Virus record (IMG/VR): IMGVR_UViG_3300022822_000017
Coordinates: 1-64,000 of that record
Origin: a virus
Length of the DNA: 64,000 nucleotides
Strand: one strand, 5' to 3'
Positions 33,330 through 43,419 of this stretch are shown here, one piece after another (the stretch's first letter is position 1; each line of letters begins with the position of its first letter). The notes under the pieces were generated by a model. That model did no database searches. It saw only the letters and a list, made by a program, of their open reading frames with translations, and had not been told where the DNA came from. Position numbers and translations under genes: made by a program.

Positions 33330-34295
33330 ATGAAGGAACTAACTTACACTACTGTAAATAGGATATTCTCTAAGATAGCTAGAGACTTAGGATTAGATAA
33401 CTTTTCTGAGGTTGATGCTATTGAATGGGCAGGAGAAGCTTTAGAAGCTATTGATGCTGTCACTATGCTAGAAGAATGTGTAGAATTTGTGGAAGTAAAA
33501 AACCATGCTGCACAGTTACCTTTGTTTACAAACTCAATTATACAAGTAGCACAACACAATGGAGTAATCACTACTCCTGTTAAAGTTGAGACTGCAGAAG
33601 AAGAAGAACATGAATTTCCTGACCATACTTGTGGTATAGAAAGTGATGCTGGGTATTCTCACATACCTGTAGATGATAATGGTTATCCTTTGTTTGACTC
33701 TGATGTTTACAAATGGAAGCCAAACATCAATGTACAAATAGAGTACAACAACTTTAAATGTTCTGATGCTTACAAAAACACTTGGACTCCAGTTAGGCTA
33801 GCAGACCATTCATTTTTTAACAGTATAGTTTGTAAAGAGCCAGACAGTGAGCAACTTTATTCTAACTCTAGGAGTGAATACACTATTGTAGGAAACAACA
33901 CATTAAGATTTTCTTTTCAAGAAGGTTATGTTGCAATAGCAATTAACAGACAAAAGTTAGATGAGAATGGACACCCAATGATTCCTGACCATTATTCTTA
34001 CACAACTGCAGTAACTATGTACATCACAATGAAGATGATGGGTAGAATGTGGTACAGTGGGAGAGAAGGTTATGAAAAAAGATACTTAAAAGCTGAAGCT
34101 GATTGGCAATGGTATTGTAAACAAGCAGGTAACAGAGGATTAATGCCTAGAGGTATTGACCAATTTCAAAACATGCTTGACCAATCTCAATACTTATTAC
34201 CTAATAACTTTAGGTACAATCAATTCTTTAAAGACTTAAGTAGACCAGAGAGCAGAAAGTTCAATGACCCAGATGGAAGAAATAATGTGCAATAA
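33330..34295 (+). CDS. Tail ring/stabilisation protein
   Basis: A 321-residue protein opening IFSKIARDLGLDNFSEVDAI followed by WAGEALEAI, the hallmark start of a conserved crAss-like neck protein. The C-terminal half has AVTMYITMKMMGRMWYSGRE and RYLKAEADWQWYCKQAGNRG, helices typical of the same family. It probably forms one of the ring layers between ring 1 and the muzzle. It lies directly ahead of the muzzle gene, as in other members of the group. Confidence 0.7.
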   Translation: MKELTYTTVNRIFSKIARDLGLDNFSEVDAIEWAGEALEAIDAVTMLEECVEFVEVKNHAAQLPLFTNSIIQVAQHNGVITTPVKVETAEEEEHEFPDHTCGIESDAGYSHIPVDDNGYPLFDSDVYKWKPNINVQIEYNNFKCSDAYKNTWTPVRLADHSFFNSIVCKEPDSEQLYSNSRSEYTIVGNNTLRFSFQEGYVAIAINRQKLDENGHPMIPDHYSYTTAVTMYITMKMMGRMWYSGREGYEKRYLKAEADWQWYCKQAGNRGLMPRGIDQFQNMLDQSQYLLPNNFRYNQFFKDLSRPESRKFNDPDGRNNVQ

Positions 34296-34305
34296 ATAAT
34301 ATACT

Positions 34306-37300
34306 ATGGCTCAGAAAACACAACAAGGTCCTGTACCTAAAAGAGGTTTAATTACTGACACTTCACATCTTAATCAACCCCCAGGTGCATTAACTTTTGC
34401 ACTTAATGTTGTTAATGAAAGTGAAGATGGAGACATGGGTTGGAGATCCAATGAACAAAGTAATGAGCCTTGTTATACTTTAACAAGTGGATATATCCCT
34501 TTAGGGGAAATTTACATTGACAAGAATGATAGTTTATTGCTGTCAGTATCAGAAGATGGTACTATGTCTGAAATAGGCATCATTGGTGTTAACTGTCAAT
34601 ATACTGTTTTAGTAAATGCAGACTTAGGATTCAAAGCTGAAAATCAAATTAGTGGTACTTATAGATTAAGAAGGGGTTGTGAAAGAACTTTTTACTTTAC
34701 TACACCCACTCCTATGCTATTTAATATGGATAAACTCAATGACTTTAAAGTTGATGAGACAGACTCTGATAGTGATTGGGACCCTGCAAAGTTTAAGTTG
34801 TTTAAAGTTTATGAAAGTATTCCAACTTTTCAGTTCATTGAAGTAATAGAAAATGGACTACTAGCTCCAGGTTCTTACAATGCTTCTATACAATACTTAG
34901 ACAATGACTTAAATCCTACAGAGTGGATTACAACTTGTGAGCCAATTAAGATTTATAATGATTCAGTAAGTAAGAAGTACAGTGCTATAGAAGGTTCAAC
35001 CAATGTTGTAAATGCTGCACTTAATTTTGGATTAACTAACAAAGCAATAAAGTTTAGCTTTACTGACTTTGATACATCTTATCCTTACTATAGAGTAGCT
35101 ATCATTTCATCTAACACAGGTAGTGGTTTAGTGAATGAGGTAACTTTTTCAAGCCCTATTTCAACTAACATAAAAACATATACTCATACAGGTTCTTCAT
35201 CTACTGTTACCACTGGTACAGAAAATGAGATACTGGCATTTAACAATGTCATTGAAGAAGCAGAATTTGTAGAGCAAATAGAAAACAAATTAATACTTGG
35301 AAAGACTAAAGGTGTACAGATTAACTTCTGTGGACTACAGAAGTATGCAAGTAAAATAAAGTCAGATGTAAGACTAGAAGAAACAACCCTTAACATCATA
35401 GGTGGCAATAACCCTAAAACAGCTACTGTAAACTTTGATGGAGTAGGTTATATGCCAGGAGAAATATATTCTTTTGGAATAGTCTACATATTTGAAGGTA
35501 GTATTCTTTCTCCTGTGTTTCACATACCAGGAAAAGCAGAAGGACATATCTCTAGCATGTCAGACAACAACTTACTAGATTCTCCTTACCAATCTACTTC
35601 CTGTAAAGGATTCTGGGGACTAGATTCTCAAGGTGGTACTTTGCTAGGTCAGCCTATTAGGCATCACAGATTTCCTACAAGGTCAGAAATTAATGAACCT
35701 TTATTTACTGAAGACACTAATGCTGAAAGTTTTACATTAAATAATCTTGTACTTACTTTAAGTGCTAGTGCAGTTACAGGTACAACCATATCTTATGAGG
35801 TATCTTATAAAATAGATGGTACACCTAAGACATTTAACACTTCTTTCTTGTCATCAGTATTTGATCCTGCAGAAGGGTTAGAAAGGACTGTTGCAACTAC
35901 AAGAGGAGTTATAACAGAAATAATAATAACAGAAGACATAGATGGTGCAGGGTACACAGAGATTACACCTGGAGTAGAATCCACATCTGGAGTAACCTAT
36001 GCTCAATCCATAGTAGCAAGAGTAGTAGAAACTGAAGATGCTGTCTACACTTCTAAAATAATGGGTATTACTTTCTCAGGAATAACTGTTCCTGAAGAAG
36101 TTTCTACCAATGGGTACAAAGTAATAGGGTATTACATAGTTAGAAATGAAAGAACTGAAGATGAGAAAACTGTTTTAGATTCTGGAGTAATGACACCTAT
36201 GATGTTAGAAGAAAGAGGGTTTGTGGCTCATGGTCATATCTTTCCTAATTTATCTGACACTAGTAGAATAGACAAAGACATCTTTGGTCTTATACATCCA
36301 GAGAATAAGTTTAATGGTCTTGAGTATAAGAACTTAACACAAATTACACAAGAAGGAGAATACAGAATAGTTTCTCAGGCTTTATCATCAGTGCTTACAC
36401 AAGATGTAGGTGCAGGAACTTCCTATGACCCTGATGTACACAAAGGTTTTGATGGAGATGGAATTACTTTGCATACTCTTACAAGAGATACTAAAGTTTC
36501 TTATCATCAGAAAACTAAGGAATGGATTAACCCTGAAAAAAGAGGAGAAGTTTTTTACCTTAATGCTTTAAACTATAAGACAGTTAAAGATAGTGATGAC
36601 AAAAGTCAAGATGTTTATAATGTATCTGGAGATAACAAAATAGGTATAGTACAACTAGAAGAGGATATTACTGATGTAAATGACATACATAAAAAATTAC
36701 CTTATGTAATGCTTAAAAGAGATCTCTCTTCTCCTTATGGAAGTTTCAGAACTCTACAGTATTACAAGGAAAATGTAAATCCAATTTACTTTGATACTAC
36801 CACAGAAGATAAAGATGATGTTACCAAGAATGGGGAACAAGCTTATATCTTAAATGGAGATAGTTACATAGCACCTATGAAATATCATAGTGCACTGTTT
36901 AATAATTTTAGTCTTGCAGATAGAGATACCAAGTCTTCTTTTTGGACTATCCTTGCAGGAGTATTACTAGTAGTAGTAGGGGTTGCAGGAGCATTAATAT
37001 CTGGAGGTAGTTCTTTGGCACTTGCTGCAACAGGACTTGCTGCTTTGTCAGCTACAGCTGCAGTAGTAGTTACAGCTGTATCAATTGCAGCAATAGGTTA
37101 TGGTCTATCTACTTTGTCAAGTGGTATAGAAATGGCTAATGTAATTGAAGTGTATCAGAAAATGTATGAAGCAGGTCTTAGGGACACTATACAAGATGAT
37201 GACACTAAGACTATATTTGATGACAGAAACCAAGCTGATGATGAATTTCAATGGCTTGGAGATGTAGTATCAAACTTATGGTTTGAGAGTGGAGTAAATA

Positions 37301-39957
37301 TAGCACTTAGAAATGGTGTTACTTCTATACACTCTGCTTACATAGATGCTCCTACTGCTATGACTGACTACTATCCAGAGACTGAAAACTTGACTACCAA
37401 TTCAATAGAAGGGTATTTAAGATACATGACAGGTGCTGGAAGTGCTCCTCAGAACTATTTAGATTCTTACATGTTAGAGAAGCTGACTGTAGTAGATGCA
37501 GAAAATTCTGATGGTAGATTATACAGAGGGTATGCAGGTGCAGAGATATATGCATTGAACAGAGATTACCAAAGAACTAACAAGCAAAAAATATTCTATG
37601 CTTTAGGTTTAGAGTATGACTGTTGTTCAAACTGTACAGAAGACTTTCCTCACAGAACATATTACTCAGAGCAATCTTTTCAAGAAGAGCTTATTGATAA
37701 TTATAGAGTTTTCTTACCTAACAATTATAGAGACCTTGAGGGTGAGAAAGGGGTGATAACTGATTTGTTCAGAATACAGAACAATTTATACATCCAAACT
37801 GAAGGAGCTTTATGGCATTTGCCACAAACTATACAAGAAAGAGTAACAGGGGATGTTGTGTCCTTCATTGGTACAGGAGAGTTTTTTGCTATCCCACCAA
37901 GAAAGATCACTGACACTGATAAAGAGAGTGCAGGTACTCTGCACAATTGGGCAAGAATGAAGACACCAAGTGGTGTATTCTTTGTATCTGCTACAGAGGG
38001 GAAAGTATATTTATTTGATGGGAACAGTTTACAGCCAATAGTTGGAGGTAATGAAACCTGGTTCAAGAATAACTTACCAGTAAAAGCAGATTTAGACTAT
38101 TTAATTTCATCAGGAGTGAATTATCCTTTGGCAAATAATCCCTCAAGCAAATTTGGTACAGGGTTTATTTCAACTTATGATACACAAAAAGAAAGATTTA
38201 TATTAACTAAAAAAGATTATGTTCTTTCTAGTGGAATTTTAGATAGCACAGATTACATTACTTGTTCAAAAGATGGGCAGATAATAATCTTTGAGCCAGT
38301 AAGTGAAATAATAGCAGCAAGGCTAGCAGATGGTTGGAACTATGAAGGTTTAGAAGATTGCAAAATGAAGTTTTCTTCAGAAGTAGTCACACAAACAACT
38401 GAAATAATACAAACAGAAACTATCATTGCTAACAAGGCTGATATCCATGTGTTCTTTGATACATCAGGTTCATTTGATGTAACAGCTTTAGGACAGATAG
38501 ACAATACTATAGATGCTTGGTTAATTAACTTTAGAGCTTCAAACCCAAGTTGGACAGGAGATGTGTTTAAATACAATGACCAAACAGAGAGATGGGTAAC
38601 TTATGCAGACATAATTGCAACTGATAACAGAAACAATTATAATGGTATCACTTCAGATAAAGATGTAGTAGTAATTTCATTTTGTAATGAAGCTTCTCCT
38701 TCTTATCACAGTAGTGCTAATACTTTGCAAGCTACAACTACAGCATTCCTAGATGACTATGATAAGTTTACAGGTACTAACTTGAATGGAAACAATCCAG
38801 CACAAGATAGTCTGTACTCTAGCTTTAAGTCTTTTAAAGGAATACATTATCCTATAGTATTTCCTAATGACCATTGGACAGCACCTTCACAAGCTTTTGT
38901 GTTAAACTCTCTAGCTGCACTGAGAGGTACAAGATATACTTTTTCAGAAGTAAATGCTTTGACAGAAAACTTAGGTTTTGCATCAGGTGCATGGGATATT
39001 TTAAAAGCTTCTTTACAAGAGCCTAATTCTTATCCTAACAATGGACTAGAAAACTTTGGTTGGTTAATTAAACATGATAGGTTTAAAGATGCACAAGGAA
39101 GTGTTATAGATACTACAGAGTTTACTAATGACATTACTTTACTTTTAGAAGGTAGTAATACCACAGTAGAAGAGCAAGTGTTAGTAAATGTAATAGACAC
39201 TGTAGTAGACTATACATCAGGTAGAGTAGAGTCTGACCCTATACAATATGACTTGTCTTGGACTATGAGTTATTCTTTAAAAGATAAAGAATGGGTATCA
39301 TGGCATTCATACACTCCTAACTTTTATTTCTATAGACTACAAGAACATTATTCTTGGAGAAGTGGAGATAGCCAATTATGGAAACATAACAAAGCTAACC
39401 ACTATCAAACTTTCTATGGTGTAAGACATCCTCATATCATTGAGTATGTAGACAACAAGAAACCTAGGGAAACTAAAATTTGGGACTACTTGAATATACA
39501 ATCTCATGCACAAGAGTTTAATCCTACTTACCAGGACTATGTTGATAAGGACATTACTTTCAACAAGCTTATTGCTTACACTTCTAAACAGTCAACAGGG
39601 TTAGTAAACCTGGTTGTCAAAGATGAAGAGTTGGACTACTTAGACAACCAAGTAGTAAACAATGTAGACAGTATCTTAGTTGACAGAACAGAAAGAGACT
39701 GGCACTTAAATGATTTAAGAGATGTAGTAGTTGATTACACTCTTCCATTATTCAGAAGAGACAATCTTTCATTACAATCTGAACATTATACAGATAAGGT
39801 GCTTAACACTATTGTATTAGATTACAATAAGGAATGGAATGAACTACAAAGTTTTAGAGATAAATATTTGGTACTAAGACTTATTTTTGATAATTTTGAT
39901 AACATAAAATTAATTACTAACTTTACAGAGGAGATTGAACACAAGTCTTTTAGTTAA
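34306..39957 (+). CDS. Muzzle / tail stabilisation protein with VWA-like insertion
   Basis: An 1883-residue protein. The start (KRGLITDTSHLNQPPGALTF, ALNVVNESEDG) is the signature of the crAss-like muzzle or stabilisation protein that closes the tail end. Two unusual parts are visible. Residues about 879-945 are strongly hydrophobic (ILAGVLLVVVGVAGALI and more). At D1385 a DTSGS sequence in ADIHVFFDTSGSFDVTALGQ has the MIDAS form of von Willebrand A domains, which likely span about 1378-1570. The remainder is beta-rich with Asn-Pro-rich turns. A 14-bp palindrome, TAAGATTAATCTTA (39955-39968), overlaps the stop codon. Confidence 0.8.
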   Translation: MAQKTQQGPVPKRGLITDTSHLNQPPGALTFALNVVNESEDGDMGWRSNEQSNEPCYTLTSGYIPLGEIYIDKNDSLLLSVSEDGTMSEIGIIGVNCQYTVLVNADLGFKAENQISGTYRLRRGCERTFYFTTPTPMLFNMDKLNDFKVDETDSDSDWDPAKFKLFKVYESIPTFQFIEVIENGLLAPGSYNASIQYLDNDLNPTEWITTCEPIKIYNDSVSKKYSAIEGSTNVVNAALNFGLTNKAIKFSFTDFDTSYPYYRVAIISSNTGSGLVNEVTFSSPISTNIKTYTHTGSSSTVTTGTENEILAFNNVIEEAEFVEQIENKLILGKTKGVQINFCGLQKYASKIKSDVRLEETTLNIIGGNNPKTATVNFDGVGYMPGEIYSFGIVYIFEGSILSPVFHIPGKAEGHISSMSDNNLLDSPYQSTSCKGFWGLDSQGGTLLGQPIRHHRFPTRSEINEPLFTEDTNAESFTLNNLVLTLSASAVTGTTISYEVSYKIDGTPKTFNTSFLSSVFDPAEGLERTVATTRGVITEIIITEDIDGAGYTEITPGVESTSGVTYAQSIVARVVETEDAVYTSKIMGITFSGITVPEEVSTNGYKVIGYYIVRNERTEDEKTVLDSGVMTPMMLEERGFVAHGHIFPNLSDTSRIDKDIFGLIHPENKFNGLEYKNLTQITQEGEYRIVSQALSSVLTQDVGAGTSYDPDVHKGFDGDGITLHTLTRDTKVSYHQKTKEWINPEKRGEVFYLNALNYKTVKDSDDKSQDVYNVSGDNKIGIVQLEEDITDVNDIHKKLPYVMLKRDLSSPYGSFRTLQYYKENVNPIYFDTTTEDKDDVTKNGEQAYILNGDSYIAPMKYHSALFNNFSLADRDTKSSFWTILAGVLLVVVGVAGALISGGSSLALAATGLAALSATAAVVVTAVSIAAIGYGLSTLSSGIEMANVIEVYQKMYEAGLRDTIQDDDTKTIFDDRNQADDEFQWLGDVVSNLWFESGVNIALRNGVTSIHSAYIDAPTAMTDYYPETENLTTNSIEGYLRYMTGAGSAPQNYLDSYMLEKLTVVDAENSDGRLYRGYAGAEIYALNRDYQRTNKQKIFYALGLEYDCCSNCTEDFPHRTYYSEQSFQEELIDNYRVFLPNNYRDLEGEKGVITDLFRIQNNLYIQTEGALWHLPQTIQERVTGDVVSFIGTGEFFAIPPRKITDTDKESAGTLHNWARMKTPSGVFFVSATEGKVYLFDGNSLQPIVGGNETWFKNNLPVKADLDYLISSGVNYPLANNPSSKFGTGFISTYDTQKERFILTKKDYVLSSGILDSTDYITCSKDGQIIIFEPVSEIIAARLADGWNYEGLEDCKMKFSSEVVTQTTEIIQTETIIANKADIHVFFDTSGSFDVTALGQIDNTIDAWLINFRASNPSWTGDVFKYNDQTERWVTYADIIATDNRNNYNGITSDKDVVVISFCNEASPSYHSSANTLQATTTAFLDDYDKFTGTNLNGNNPAQDSLYSSFKSFKGIHYPIVFPNDHWTAPSQAFVLNSLAALRGTRYTFSEVNALTENLGFASGAWDILKASLQEPNSYPNNGLENFGWLIKHDRFKDAQGSVIDTTEFTNDITLLLEGSNTTVEEQVLVNVIDTVVDYTSGRVESDPIQYDLSWTMSYSLKDKEWVSWHSYTPNFYFYRLQEHYSWRSGDSQLWKHNKANHYQTFYGVRHPHIIEYVDNKKPRETKIWDYLNIQSHAQEFNPTYQDYVDKDITFNKLIAYTSKQSTGLVNLVVKDEELDYLDNQVVNNVDSILVDRTERDWHLNDLRDVVVDYTLPLFRRDNLSLQSEHYTDKVLNTIVLDYNKEWNELQSFRDKYLVLRLIFDNFDNIKLITNFTEEIEHKSFS

Positions 39958-39986
39958 GATTAATCTTAATAAACATTCATCTACAA

Positions 39987-41432
39987 ATGAAGAAAACTAG
40001 AAAAACTAAAAGAACTATTGGCAAATATGCCATGGGTTCAGGGAACACAGGAGTAATCAAAGGTTACATGCCTGACCCTTCTGAAGTCTTAAGACAGAAT
40101 GAGATTAATTTAGACATAGCTAAAGCTGAAGCTGCTGACAATCCTTTTGTAAAAGGTCTTGACATGATAGGTCAATTAGCCACACAAACAGGTTTAAACA
40201 TGTTAGGTGGTGCTATGAAAAAAGGCAAACCTAATGTTGACAAAGTACAAAAAGGAATAAACAAAGACATGGATGATGGTCTTATGGTGTTAGCAAAAGG
40301 TAGTGGAGTAGAAGGTGTACAAGGTAAAGGAGAACAAGTTCCTGTCAGAGTAGAAAAAGGAGAACTTCTTGAAACTCCAGATGGGGTAGTTACTAAAGAA
40401 GGTGGAGAGAGACATGGTAAAGATGGAGAAGGTGGTAACACTAAATTTGTTGAAGAAGGCACTATTGTAACTTCTGATAATGAAGATATTAAGATTGCTG
40501 GAAAGACCATGGCAGAAAGAAAAGAAATTAGAATAGCTAGACTAAGTAAAATATCTAAGTCTTTAGAGACAGACCCTACTGATGCTCTAGCTAAAGAAAC
40601 TTATAAAAGGACTTCAGAAAAAAATGAGTATGAAGAGCAAGCTGACTTACAAGTTCAAGAGTTTGCAAGAATGATGGCAGGAGAAAGTGAAAAGATGTTT
40701 GCAACAGGTACAGGCAAAGAAGGAGTTAAAAGTTATAGTAAAGGTACAGATGGTAAAGGTGTTAAATCTTTTGGTGGGAAACTGCTAGATGGTTTTAAAG
40801 ACTTTGCAGGAGGATTTACACCAGGAGATGTTATGGGTATAGCTGGTAATATCTTTCAAGGAAACTCTGCCCTTAGTCAAGCAAGAAACAATGCAGCTGG
40901 CAGTACCCCTAATGAAAATCAATTTGCTAACTATGGAGATGATGCAATGGCAACTTTAGGAGAAGCTGATGCTCAAATAATAGGTATGCAAGGTCAAGCT
41001 GAAAAGAAGTTAGACCAAGAAAGAACTGGTGCTATCAATAGAGTTAGAAAATCCTCTAGGAGTGCCAATGTAGTTAATGCAATGCAATTGGGAATAGATG
41101 CTCAAGCTAATGCATCAATGGCAGATATATATAGTAAGTTTGCACAAACAACTTTAAACAATATTTACAAAAAAGCTGGATTACAAACTGATATTGACCA
41201 AAAGAAAATGACAGGAGCAGGTGTAGCTGATATTGCTAACAGAATGGATGCTGATAATGCAGACACTCAATTGGGGGTTGCCAAAGAAACTTATGCAAGA
41301 AGCTTACAACAAACAGGTAAAGACTTAAATCAAAATAAAAAGTCTAATGTTTTAGCTAATCTTACAGCACAGTTATCTAAGTATGGTTTAATTGCACAAG
41401 ATGATGGAACTATTACTACTAAAAAAGTATAA
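39987..41432 (+). CDS. Cargo/internal virion protein after the muzzle
   Basis: A 481-residue protein with a basic start, a Met/Gly-rich helix, then VPVRVEKGELLETPDGVVTK, HGKDGEGGNTKFVEEGTIVT and SDNEDI. The pattern (V-x-V-x-x-G-E...P-D-G...G-T-x-V-x-S-D) marks a conserved crAss-like protein encoded just after the muzzle and thought to be internal cargo or tail-associated. The rest is helical. It may be packed in the tail lumen and ejected ahead of the polymerase. Confidence 0.65.
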   Translation: MKKTRKTKRTIGKYAMGSGNTGVIKGYMPDPSEVLRQNEINLDIAKAEAADNPFVKGLDMIGQLATQTGLNMLGGAMKKGKPNVDKVQKGINKDMDDGLMVLAKGSGVEGVQGKGEQVPVRVEKGELLETPDGVVTKEGGERHGKDGEGGNTKFVEEGTIVTSDNEDIKIAGKTMAERKEIRIARLSKISKSLETDPTDALAKETYKRTSEKNEYEEQADLQVQEFARMMAGESEKMFATGTGKEGVKSYSKGTDGKGVKSFGGKLLDGFKDFAGGFTPGDVMGIAGNIFQGNSALSQARNNAAGSTPNENQFANYGDDAMATLGEADAQIIGMQGQAEKKLDQERTGAINRVRKSSRSANVVNAMQLGIDAQANASMADIYSKFAQTTLNNIYKKAGLQTDIDQKKMTGAGVADIANRMDADNADTQLGVAKETYARSLQQTGKDLNQNKKSNVLANLTAQLSKYGLIAQDDGTITTKKV

Positions 41433-41434
41433 GC

Positions 41435-43402
41435 ATGGGAAGATTTTATAAAGCAACACCTGGGAATTTCATAGATAATAAGATGTATGAAACACCTTTT
41501 GAAGAGATTGCAGGCACTATAGGTCAAATAGACAAAAACATTACTGAAACTTATGATGAAGGAAGAAACATTTTAGATGCTTCTGAATCTCAAAAATTAG
41601 AATCAGATGATCCAGCAGTTACTGCAAGGTTTGGTAAGTATAGTGACATAGTAGAACAAAGTACTATAGCTATGGATAAGAACCCACTTGACTTTGTAAA
41701 GCACAATGGTAAGCTAAGGAAAGCTTCTAGGGACTTGTCAACTGATATGAAGACAGGTATCATTGGTAGAGCACAAGAACAGTTTGAAACTTACAATAAG
41801 GAAACAGCTGAACTAGATGCAAGAACAGATTTAACTCAAACTACTAAAGACCTTAAAAAGTCTCACATACTTGCTCAATATAAAAAAGCTGGCTCTTTGA
41901 ACTACAATCAAGAAACAGGTGCTTTCAATAAAATAAGTACTTTTAACTCTGACTTAGTTGGAGAGATTGTAGATGAAGATGCTTACTTAACTAAAGTAGA
42001 CAAAGGTTTCCAATTCCAATCAGAAGGAGGAGGTAGCAGTAGGGTAGGTAAAGTTGCAGGAAGTAATGATGACATGCTAATCACTAGTTCTAGTAATAGA
42101 ACTACTAGGAGTGCTGCTAGAGTTCAATCATATTTAGAAAAAGATTTAGACTCTAAAGACTATGTAAAAAGTAGGAGACAAATACATCAAATGGAAATGG
42201 ACATGAATGGTCCCTCTAAAAAGTTAAATAAAGATGGTACTCCTATGACACCTCAACAATTAGCTGAACAAGACAAAAGAGACCTTGTTGCTAAAGGTGT
42301 AGAGAAACTTACAGGAAGTAGAGGAGCTTACAAAACATCAGCTTCTGGATTACCTGGAGCAGGCACTAACAAGAAAAAATCTACAGGAAGAGTAGATACA
42401 GGTACTGACATTGATGATACTTCTTCTACAGTAATGCCAGCAGAAACAATTGTTAAAACTAAATCAAAAGATACAAAACTTCAAAGAATATTTGACTTTG
42501 ATTCAAATGACATTCCTATTACTAATGACATGACAGATGCTGAAAAATTACCTTTACAAAACATGGCAGCATCTAAAGAAAAACTTACTAAAGCAGGATT
42601 TAAAAATGCAGAGAGTTTGTATTCTAATACTGTAGATGGATTTACTTTAGACAAACTTGATGTATTAAGTACTGCTTTAGTAGATTCAGGTCTTTTAGAT
42701 ATAAATTTACCAGCTTTTGAAAAAAGAAAAGCTTCTATTGATTACTTAAATACCAAGGCAGCTCAAAAGACTAGAACAACTCTTATAATTCCTGAGTTTA
42801 ATGATGGAGTTGAAGCAACAGAAGGAGACATATTAGAAGCAACAGAAGTTGTTAGAGGCATGGTTAACTCTACAGATCAAACTCAAGCAGTTGGAGAAAT
42901 TTATATAACTGAAGGAGGTAAAACTAAAAAATTACCCTCTGGAATGAGTTTTAATGACTTGGCAACTAAATCAGGAGCTGTATATATTCAACCAACAGGC
43001 AAAGGTCCATCTAGTGTACAAGAAATAGGTAGTGACAAAAATGGTTGGAAAGACAAAGCAGGTAATTTAATAAAAGCACAAGAAGCTAATAAAGAAAAAG
43101 GTATTAGGAAAGGACAGACACTAAGTAGAGCTTACATAGCTGAGAACCTTCCTGACACAAAAATAATGACTCAGAAAGTAGCTGGAAAAAATATTTACAA
43201 CAATACAAAGAACCTTATCCATATAGTTCCTGGGGACATGAAGCAAGAAATTTTTACTGTCTATGACATAAATGGTAAAATGAAAGAAGTTAAAAGGTAT
43301 GTAGCAATAGCTAAACTTCTTAGAACTAACCCAGATGGAACTCCAGGAGAAACTGTAAGTGTTAAAATAGTGCTTGACCCAGAAGATTACAAAACAAACT
43401 AA
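41435..43402 (+). CDS. Cargo-type virion protein, 655 aa
   Basis: A 655-residue protein with a helical, charged N-terminal half (FIDNKMYETPFEEIAGTIGQ), a low-complexity Ser/Thr/Gly middle and a beta-rich C-terminal third. Its position between the previous cargo protein and the giant polymerase-bearing protein matches conserved crAss-like virion proteins. No enzyme motif is seen. It probably joins the ejected set. Confidence 0.6.
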   Translation: MGRFYKATPGNFIDNKMYETPFEEIAGTIGQIDKNITETYDEGRNILDASESQKLESDDPAVTARFGKYSDIVEQSTIAMDKNPLDFVKHNGKLRKASRDLSTDMKTGIIGRAQEQFETYNKETAELDARTDLTQTTKDLKKSHILAQYKKAGSLNYNQETGAFNKISTFNSDLVGEIVDEDAYLTKVDKGFQFQSEGGGSSRVGKVAGSNDDMLITSSSNRTTRSAARVQSYLEKDLDSKDYVKSRRQIHQMEMDMNGPSKKLNKDGTPMTPQQLAEQDKRDLVAKGVEKLTGSRGAYKTSASGLPGAGTNKKKSTGRVDTGTDIDDTSSTVMPAETIVKTKSKDTKLQRIFDFDSNDIPITNDMTDAEKLPLQNMAASKEKLTKAGFKNAESLYSNTVDGFTLDKLDVLSTALVDSGLLDINLPAFEKRKASIDYLNTKAAQKTRTTLIIPEFNDGVEATEGDILEATEVVRGMVNSTDQTQAVGEIYITEGGKTKKLPSGMSFNDLATKSGAVYIQPTGKGPSSVQEIGSDKNGWKDKAGNLIKAQEANKEKGIRKGQTLSRAYIAENLPDTKIMTQKVAGKNIYNNTKNLIHIVPGDMKQEIFTVYDINGKMKEVKRYVAIAKLLRTNPDGTPGETVSVKIVLDPEDYKTN

Positions 43403-43419
43403 AATAAAATATCATTAGT

